11,319 bases of DNA from Rickettsiella sp. GTDB lineage: Bacteria; Pseudomonadota; Gammaproteobacteria; Diplorickettsiales; Diplorickettsiaceae. Every line of letters begins with the position of its first letter. The first letter of the stretch is position 1. Below the pieces are notes generated by a model. It saw nothing but the letters and a program-made list of their open reading frames with translations, was not told the DNA's origin and made no database searches. The stretch is taken from NCBI GenBank assembly GCA_031119195.1, contig JAVHYG010000049.1, forward strand, positions 1 to 11,319. Direction: 5' to 3'. The translations under genes and the position numbers were made by a program. Below, in pieces: positions 7,487 to 11,319 of the stretch.

Positions 7487-7619
7487 ATGTTGTCATTTAG
7501 CGGTGATGAATCAAAAAGCGCGGTTTTCAACTATCGTAACGGAGCCTAGGAGCGTAAGTGAGTAACGATACACAGAAAATACTATGCTTTAAGTTGATCA
7601 TCATGTCAAATGACAACAT
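7487..7619. repeat. Large imperfect palindrome (MITE/REP-like), 133 bp
   Basis: The ends are a perfect 12-bp inverted repeat: ATGTTGTCATTT at 7487-7498 and its complement at 7608-7619. Going inward, further arm segments pair in the right order: TGATGA (7504-7509) with TCATCA (7598-7603), TCAA (7511-7514) with TTGA (7594-7597), AAAGC (7515-7519) with GCTTT (7586-7590), TTTTC (7524-7528) with GAAAA (7575-7579), and TATCGT (7532-7537) with ACGATA (7565-7570). The centre contains the palindrome CCTAGG (7545-7550). The whole element can therefore fold into one long interrupted hairpin. No target-site duplication is obvious at the ends and it encodes no transposase. It could be a miniature inverted-repeat element, a dispersed palindromic repeat or a structured RNA. 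Only one copy lies in this window. Confidence 0.65.
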
Positions 7620-7621
7620 AC

Positions 7622-7650
7622 CCTAGTATAAAGCATGATAATAATATAAT
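7622..7650 (+). promoter_or_regulatory. Candidate promoter for rpoZ-spoT
   Basis: An exact TATAAT is at 7645-7650, just after the palindromic element and 108 nt before the rpoZ ATG. The -35 position at 17 nt spacing (7622-7627) resembles TTGACA poorly, so this is a -10 match only. It would give rpoZ-spoT its own transcript independent of gap. Confidence 0.38.
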
Positions 7651-7700
7651 GTGTTTTTCATCGGATTTATGGTAAAAAAGCACCTTATAGCGCGTAAACT

Positions 7701-7726
7701 GCTGGCCAAGATTTAAAAAGGTCAGC
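7701..7726 (+). promoter_or_regulatory. Short stem-loop in the rpoZ leader
   Basis: GCTGGCC (7701-7707) pairs with GGTCAGC (7720-7726), seven pairs including one G-T, around a 12-nt A-rich loop. A T-run begins 9 nt further on (TTTTTT, 7736-7741), too far for a classic intrinsic terminator. It may be a leader hairpin or a weak terminator ahead of rpoZ. Confidence 0.3.
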
Positions 7727-7758
7727 TTCTGATAATTTTTTAAGAGATAGAGAAAAAT

Positions 7759-7989
7759 ATGGCACGTATTACTGTTGAAGACTGTTTAAGTAAAGTCGAA
7801 AACCATTTCGAATTAGTCATTGTAGCCTCTAAGCGAGCAAGACAAATTGCCAAAGGTGGTATGGCACTGGTTGATCCTGAAAACGATAAGCCTACGGTTA
7901 TAGCACTGAGAGAAATTGCGAGTGGACGACTTAACGAAGGGCAGGAAAAAATTAACTCAGAAAGTGGTACGCAAACCACGAGTCACTAA
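7759..7989 (+). CDS. rpoZ: RNA polymerase omega subunit
   Basis: The 76-residue omega subunit binds the beta-prime C-terminus and helps RNA polymerase assemble. It begins M-A-R-I-T-V-E-D-C, then V-E-N-x-F-E-L-V-I-V-A-S-K-R-A-R-Q, and continues with N-D-K-P-T-V-I-A-L-R-E-I, all diagnostic of omega. The M-A-R start is universal in the family and supports ATG 7759. It is shorter than E. coli omega (91 aa) only in the variable acidic or polar tail after about residue 60. In E. coli the N-terminus of omega together with beta-prime forms ppGpp binding site 1, so its pairing with spoT is functionally sensible. spoT follows after 17 nt, preserving the classic rpoZ-spoT order; the usual gmk upstream is absent, with gap there instead. 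Confidence 0.96.
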   Translation: MARITVEDCLSKVENHFELVIVASKRARQIAKGGMALVDPENDKPTVIALREIASGRLNEGQEKINSESGTQTTSH

Positions 7990-8006
7990 TACACAGGGGG
8001 GCTTGC

Positions 8007-10184
8007 ATGGATCTGTTTAGTGAACTCAAACAAGAACTGCAAGTCTACTTAGCTCCAAATCAAATCGAAAGGATTTATCGTGCATATCAATTTGCTGACA
8101 AAGCACATGCTGGCCAACAGCGACATAGTGGAGATCCTTATATTACCCATCCACTTGCTGTTGCCAAAATTTTGGCCCACATGCACATGGATCCACAAAC
8201 CCTTATTGTTGCTCTCCTCCACGACATTATCGAAGACACTGCTATCGATAAAACTGTATTAACCGAAACCTTCGGTTCTGAAATTGCTGAATTAGTCGAT
8301 GGCATGAGTAAACTCACCCAAATTCAATTTTTAAGTCGTGCTGAAGCACAAGCAGAAAATTTCCGAAAAATGCTGCTTGCCATGGCAAAAGATATACGCA
8401 TTATCCTTATCAAATTGGCTGATCGATTGCATAATATGCGTACTCTTGCGGTAGTCCCGCCCGAAAAACGACAACGTATCTCCCGGGAAACATTAGACAT
8501 TTATGCGCCCATTGCCCAACGTTTAGGTATGCATGCCATTCGCATTGAATTAGAAGATCTGTGTTTATTAAATCTACATCCTTGGCGTTACCACATCTTG
8601 CAAGCTGCGCTACAAAAAACAAGGCGTAAGCGTAAAGCTTTAATTAACAAAATTGAAACAGAATTAAAAAATTGTCTAGAAAAAAATCATCTACGACCTG
8701 CAGCAATTTGGCATAAAAAAAAGCATATTTATCCAATTTATAAAAAAATGCGTGAAAATCACTTAGACTTCGATGAAATTATCGATGTTCCTATTTTTTG
8801 CATTATTGTCGATAGCGTTGATACCTGTTATCGGGTACTAGGTGCTGTTCACAATCTTTATAAACCTTTACCTGATCATTTTCATGATTACATTGCTTTA
8901 CCTAAAGCCAACGCTTACCGTGCATTACATACGACCTTATTTGGCCCTACAACTTCTGTTCACGTTCAAATCCGTACTATTAGCATGGATAATTGTGCAG
9001 AACACGGCATCGTTCGTTACTGGCTAGAACAAAATAAAGAAAATGACCTCAGACCACATTTACGTGCACGGGAATGGCTTAAACGTTTACTCGATATACA
9101 AAAAACAACACCGAGTTCTTTAGAATTTATTGAAACAGTCAAAATTGATCTTTTCCCAACTGATATTTATATTTTCACCCCCAAAGGTGACATTATTGAG
9201 CTTCCCCAAAAAGCAACGCCTATTGATTTTGCTTATGCCATCCATTCGGATGTAGGAAACCAATGCGTAGCAGCTAAGATTGATAGAAAACAAGTCCCTT
9301 TAAATACGCCACTTCAAAGTGGAGAAACTGTTGAGATAATTACTAAACCAATGGGTTTACCCGACTTAAATTGGTTAAAATTTGTAGCTACCGGAAGAGC
9401 GCGCAGTCATATTCGTCAATTTTTCAAAACAAAACAACATAATGAAGCCGTACAACTAGGGCAACGATTGCTAGATAATTTTTTGATACCATTAGGAAAT
9501 GACAGCACACAACTATCCTCCAAATATCTTAATAAAACACTGATTAAATTTAATCACGATTCATTAGAAGATTTGTTAGAAGCGATAGGGTTAGGTTATA
9601 TCCACCCATTTTTAATAGCGAATTCCTTATTAAACTTAAAAACAGATTTAAAAAAAATAAAAAATGACAGCACAAATTCTTTACCTTTGTTTCTTAAAAA
9701 TACAAGCAATAGCTTAATTACATTTTCAGAATGTTGCCGCCCTATTCCAGGTGATGAAGTAATTGGCTTACTCAACGCAGGCCATGGCATAACAGTTCAC
9801 TTACAGCGCTGTAAATATGCTGTAAAACTTCTTAATAAAAATAAAAACCGAGCGATTTCCTTACAATGGGAGAAAAACACCGAAAATTTCACGAAAACTA
9901 ATATCGCGGAAGACCTAAAAAAAACGCCCATCTCCAACGATCTATTTAAAACAGATATTCATATTGAAACAATCGATAGACGTGGTGTGCTTGCCCATCT
10001 AACACAACGTATTGCTAGAGCCAAAACAAATATCGACAACGTAAAGGTCGAAAATCCCGACCGAGAACACTGTATTATCCATTTTACCTTATCAGTACAA
10101 AACCGAAAACATCTTGCCGATGTTATTCGCGCACTACGAACCTATAAAGACATAGTAAAAATTTCACGTCATCGCTCATTATAA
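8007..10184 (+). CDS. spoT: SpoT-type (p)ppGpp hydrolase with degenerate synthetase domain
   Basis: A 725-residue RelA/SpoT homologue controlling the stringent-response alarmone. The N-terminal HD hydrolase is complete: R39, H48, H72-D73, E76-D77, D139 and N143 all match the known metal and substrate residues. The synthetase domain (about 225-340) is recognisable but altered. K237 stands where the G-R-x-K-H motif has arginine, H236 where it has glycine, P243 for serine in Y-S-I-Y, C265 for arginine in A-x-R, and A-Y-R-A-L-H for G-Y-Q-S-L-H. Most important, H319 replaces the catalytic glutamate of E-x-Q-I-R-T; D260, the other metal ligand, remains. TGS (about 386-446), a C576-C577 zinc-finger-like region and an ACT domain (about 649-720) are intact. 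I infer hydrolase activity without synthesis. GGGGGG precedes ATG 8007, and no frameshift is seen. Confidence 0.93.
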   Translation: MDLFSELKQELQVYLAPNQIERIYRAYQFADKAHAGQQRHSGDPYITHPLAVAKILAHMHMDPQTLIVALLHDIIEDTAIDKTVLTETFGSEIAELVDGMSKLTQIQFLSRAEAQAENFRKMLLAMAKDIRIILIKLADRLHNMRTLAVVPPEKRQRISRETLDIYAPIAQRLGMHAIRIELEDLCLLNLHPWRYHILQAALQKTRRKRKALINKIETELKNCLEKNHLRPAAIWHKKKHIYPIYKKMRENHLDFDEIIDVPIFCIIVDSVDTCYRVLGAVHNLYKPLPDHFHDYIALPKANAYRALHTTLFGPTTSVHVQIRTISMDNCAEHGIVRYWLEQNKENDLRPHLRAREWLKRLLDIQKTTPSSLEFIETVKIDLFPTDIYIFTPKGDIIELPQKATPIDFAYAIHSDVGNQCVAAKIDRKQVPLNTPLQSGETVEIITKPMGLPDLNWLKFVATGRARSHIRQFFKTKQHNEAVQLGQRLLDNFLIPLGNDSTQLSSKYLNKTLIKFNHDSLEDLLEAIGLGYIHPFLIANSLLNLKTDLKKIKNDSTNSLPLFLKNTSNSLITFSECCRPIPGDEVIGLLNAGHGITVHLQRCKYAVKLLNKNKNRAISLQWEKNTENFTKTNIAEDLKKTPISNDLFKTDIHIETIDRRGVLAHLTQRIARAKTNIDNVKVENPDREHCIIHFTLSVQNRKHLADVIRALRTYKDIVKISRHRSL
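8715..9035 (+). other. Degenerate (p)ppGpp synthetase domain within spoT
   Basis: This is the coding stretch for residues about 237-343. Compared with functional Rel/SpoT enzymes, as I recall the Streptococcus Rel numbering, R241 is K237 here, E323 is H319 (codon CAC at 8961-8963), and the A-A-H-W after the Q-I-R-T block is V-R-Y-W. The guanine-stacking tyrosine (Y304) and nearby lysine, asparagine and histidine persist. The reading frame is undamaged, so the domain is kept as a folded unit, presumably for structure or regulation, while catalysis is expected to be lost. Confidence 0.75.
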
Positions 10185-10211
10185 TCTGATAAGTAAAACA
10201 ATTATTAAGTA

Positions 10212-10502
10212 TTACCCCAACTTAAAATTTAAGTTCAAACGCGTCAATGTATACGCTATCACAATAATGCCTATATTGAATGCTGCTTCAATTTTGGATT
10301 CAACAACAGTACTGGTCTTTAATATTATTGGAGCACCTTCGTTATAGGTAAATGTGGCTTGAATTATATATTTTCCAGGATTAAGTGCATGAAAATAAAT
10401 TTTCATAACACAACAATCCCCGGACTCCATTTTTTCTATGCTCATCACTTCGCCTGGCAGTAATTCTTTTTTTATACAACCTAACTCTTCATAGCTATCC
10501 AT
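10212..10502 (-). CDS. Hypothetical protein, 96 aa, unknown family
   Basis: A small protein I do not recognise. The coding call rests on a well-placed Shine-Dalgarno: AAGGAAT on the minus strand at 10509-10515, 6 nt before ATG 10502. The sequence is also protein-like. Residues about 1-30 are acidic and contain C9 and the pair C30-C31. The middle (about 35-68) alternates polar and hydrophobic residues with N-P-G-K-Y-I-I-Q-A-T-F and T-S-T-V-V, resembling a beta-sandwich edge of immunoglobulin-like type. The C-terminus (about 70-90) is hydrophobic (I-G-I-I-V-I-A-Y) and could be a weak membrane-associating segment. There is no signal peptide. It converges on spoT, 27 nt between stops, and diverges from the gene at 10832. 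It could be a lineage-specific secreted effector or an orphan fragment; no function is proposed. Confidence 0.55.
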   Translation of the reverse strand: MDSYEELGCIKKELLPGEVMSIEKMESGDCCVMKIYFHALNPGKYIIQATFTYNEGAPIILKTSTVVESKIEAAFNIGIIVIAYTLTRLNLNFKLG

Positions 10503-10535
10503 AAAAATATTCCTTATAAAGTATAAATTTAATTA

Positions 10536-10564
10536 AAAATACTCATAAAAAAAAGATTTTTCAA
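10536..10564 (-). promoter_or_regulatory. Possible promoter for the 96-aa minus-strand gene
   Basis: On the minus strand TTGAAA (10559-10564) is followed after 17 nt by TATTTT (10536-10541). Each matches 4 of 6 consensus positions. In such AT-rich DNA chance matches are common, so this is only a candidate. Confidence 0.28.
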
Positions 10565-10643
10565 TATTTAGCTGAAGAAAGTAAAGTTAACTTAAATAAC
10601 AACAAAATAGATTTTAAAATTTACTAAAAAAAATAAATGAATT

Positions 10644-10671
10644 ATGACAGATTAAATGTGGCTATTATAAC
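10644..10671 (+). promoter_or_regulatory. Candidate sigma-70 promoter for the gene at 10832
   Basis: ATGACA (10644-10649) and TATAAC (10666-10671) each match 5 of 6 consensus bases at 16-nt spacing, giving a leader of about 150 nt. A second candidate, TTGTAA (10784-10789) with 17 nt to TATAAA (10807-10812), would start transcription right at the Shine-Dalgarno and is less likely. Confidence 0.42.
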
Positions 10672-10817
10672 CTAATGATTTAATGAGAAGCCTTAGACTA
10701 GTGTGAAACAATCATTTTCTAAGATCAAGCTTTAGTAAAATCAATGTCTTTATAAAAACAAAATAGTGATTTTTATTTAAATTTTGTAATAATAATAATA
10801 TATTTCTATAAAATAAT

Positions 10818-10824
10818 GAAAGGA
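10818..10824 (+). promoter_or_regulatory. Shine-Dalgarno for the right-edge gene (GAAAGGA)
   Basis: GAAAGGA ends 7 nt before ATG 10832 and fixes the start of the open frame that runs off the window. It is the main reason to treat that frame as a gene. Confidence 0.7.
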
Positions 10825-10831
10825 TCTTTTT

Positions 10832-11319
10832 ATGGATAAAATAAATATATACAATACACGAAAAAATATCTTAATAAAACAACAAGGGCTCATCGATGCA
10901 ATCGTTTCTGCAAGAAATAACGCTTTTATTATAGAACATTCTAAAGAAATTAATTTCGATATTTTTAAAGAACAAAGTCAATACTTTAGGGATGAAAACA
11001 ATAAAGATTCTCTCTTACAGTCCATAGCTGAATTAAATAAAGAAGAATACGAAAAAAATCCAAAAAATTTTGGTACTCAATATTTAAATGCCATAGATGC
11101 TACTATTTCCACATCCTTTAAATCAGTGCCTATATTTTTAGAGGATGTCCTAACTATCTTAAAAGACGTAGAAGATTCTCTTGCTAACAATAAAACTATT
11201 AAAGAAACCCCAAAAGAAGCTATAGATGAGCTTTGTGCGCAAATAAATAATAATATAAAAAAAATAGAAAATCCTTCCATTAATACATTCAAAGATAAAC
11301 TAGATGAACACATTAAAAT
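10832..11319 (+). CDS. Hypothetical hydrophilic protein, N-terminal part (runs off window)
   Basis: An uninterrupted frame of 162 codons starts at ATG 10832 after a good Shine-Dalgarno and continues past the window end without a stop. In DNA this AT-rich such an open stretch is unlikely by chance. The product starts M-D-K-I-N-I-Y-N-T-R-K and is rich in Lys, Glu, Asp, Asn and Ile. It looks mostly alpha-helical with coiled-coil-like stretches, for example I-L-K-D-V-E-D-S-L and the final segment around residues 130-162. There is one Cys (in E-L-C-A-Q), no signal peptide and no membrane segment in the visible part. No known domain was recognised. In Legionellales, large helical, charged proteins with lineage-specific sequence and stand-alone promoters are often Dot/Icm-secreted effectors. 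That is a context-based guess only, since the C-terminus, where the secretion signal would be, is missing. Confidence 0.72.
   Translation, partial: MDKINIYNTRKNILIKQQGLIDAIVSARNNAFIIEHSKEINFDIFKEQSQYFRDENNKDSLLQSIAELNKEEYEKNPKNFGTQYLNAIDATISTSFKSVPIFLEDVLTILKDVEDSLANNKTIKETPKEAIDELCAQINNNIKKIENPSINTFKDKLDEHIK

Larger units (their letters stand above)
7469..7758. other. Non-coding gap between gap and rpoZ
   Basis: These 290 nt hold no credible gene. They contain a large imperfect palindrome (7487-7619), an exact TATAAT (7645-7650) and a short hairpin (7701-7726) ahead of rpoZ. Only very short open frames occur. The spacer marks the break between two differently conserved gene blocks: tkt-gap and rpoZ-spoT. 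Confidence 0.7.
10503..10831. other. AT-rich divergent intergenic region
   Basis: These 329 nt separate the minus-strand 96-aa gene from the plus-strand gene at 10832. The stretch is extremely AT-rich with many A and T runs and a short AAT repeat near 10787-10800. No gene, RNA gene or long repeat is visible. Candidate promoters for both flanking genes fall inside it. Confidence 0.7.

Noticed and set aside
7701..7741. Hairpin plus T-run before rpoZ as an intrinsic terminator
   Set aside because: The T-run is separated from the stem by 9 nt and the stem has a G-T pair and a 12-nt loop; kept only as a low-confidence leader hairpin.
10219..10235. 17-bp palindrome of A and T with AACTT/AAGTT ends, as a bidirectional terminator after spoT
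   Set aside because: The stem is almost only A-T pairs, lacks an associated T-run of the right kind, and lies within the C-terminal codons of the 96-aa minus-strand gene.
10503..10831. PmrA-type regulatory box (paired TTAA half-sites) before the putative effector gene
   Set aside because: Several TTAA words occur, but none are spaced as the direct repeat expected for a PmrA site; in DNA this AT-rich they are expected by chance.
11077..11313. 78-aa minus-strand open frame at the right edge
   Set aside because: It is the antisense shadow of the better supported plus-strand frame starting at 10832 and has no ribosome site.
1..11319. CRISPR array, tRNA, rRNA or complete insertion sequence
   Set aside because: No regularly spaced direct repeats, cloverleaf-like sequence, rRNA-like sequence or transposase was seen on either strand.

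Overview
The window looks like a piece of an AT-rich gammaproteobacterial chromosome, most likely from the order Legionellales (Coxiellaceae; a Rickettsiella/Diplorickettsia-like intracellular bacterium would fit). This rests on three things: the protein-level character of the genes, including adjacent aromatic amino acid permeases of the TyrP type, a transketolase-GAPDH pair and an rpoZ-spoT pair; the strong AT bias; and an unrecognised hydrophilic gene of the effector-like kind at the right edge. The taxonomic guess is inference, not proof.

Layout: (1) 1-139 is the tail of a uracil-DNA-glycosylase-superfamily gene running in from the left. (2) 156-614, minus strand, is a small heat-shock protein (Hsp20) with a GTG start and a strong Shine-Dalgarno. 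(3) 786-7468 is a tight run of six plus-strand genes separated by 10-21 nt or overlapping: a thioredoxin-like [2Fe-2S] ferredoxin, an LpxL-type lipid A acyltransferase, two tandem TyrP permeases, transketolase and glyceraldehyde-3-phosphate dehydrogenase. It reads as one transcription unit covering envelope synthesis, amino acid uptake and central carbon metabolism. (4) 7469-7758 is a non-coding gap holding a roughly 133-bp imperfect palindrome, a TATAAT box and a short hairpin. (5) 7759-10184 is rpoZ followed by spoT. (6) 10212-10502, minus strand, is a 96-residue protein of unknown family. (7) 10503-10831 is a very AT-rich divergent intergenic region. (8) 10832 to the window end is an unrecognised hydrophilic gene that runs off the right edge.

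The most notable observation is in SpoT. All the metal-dependent (p)ppGpp hydrolase residues are present, but the synthetase domain has lost several normally invariant residues, including the catalytic glutamate of the E-x-Q-I-R-T motif, which is histidine here. The protein therefore looks like a hydrolase-only SpoT with intact TGS, zinc-finger-like and ACT regulatory domains. The second is the large palindromic element between gap and rpoZ, which sits where the usual pgk (after gap) and gmk (before rpoZ) neighbours are missing and may mark a rearrangement junction. No tRNA, rRNA, CRISPR array, transposase or complete insertion sequence was seen.
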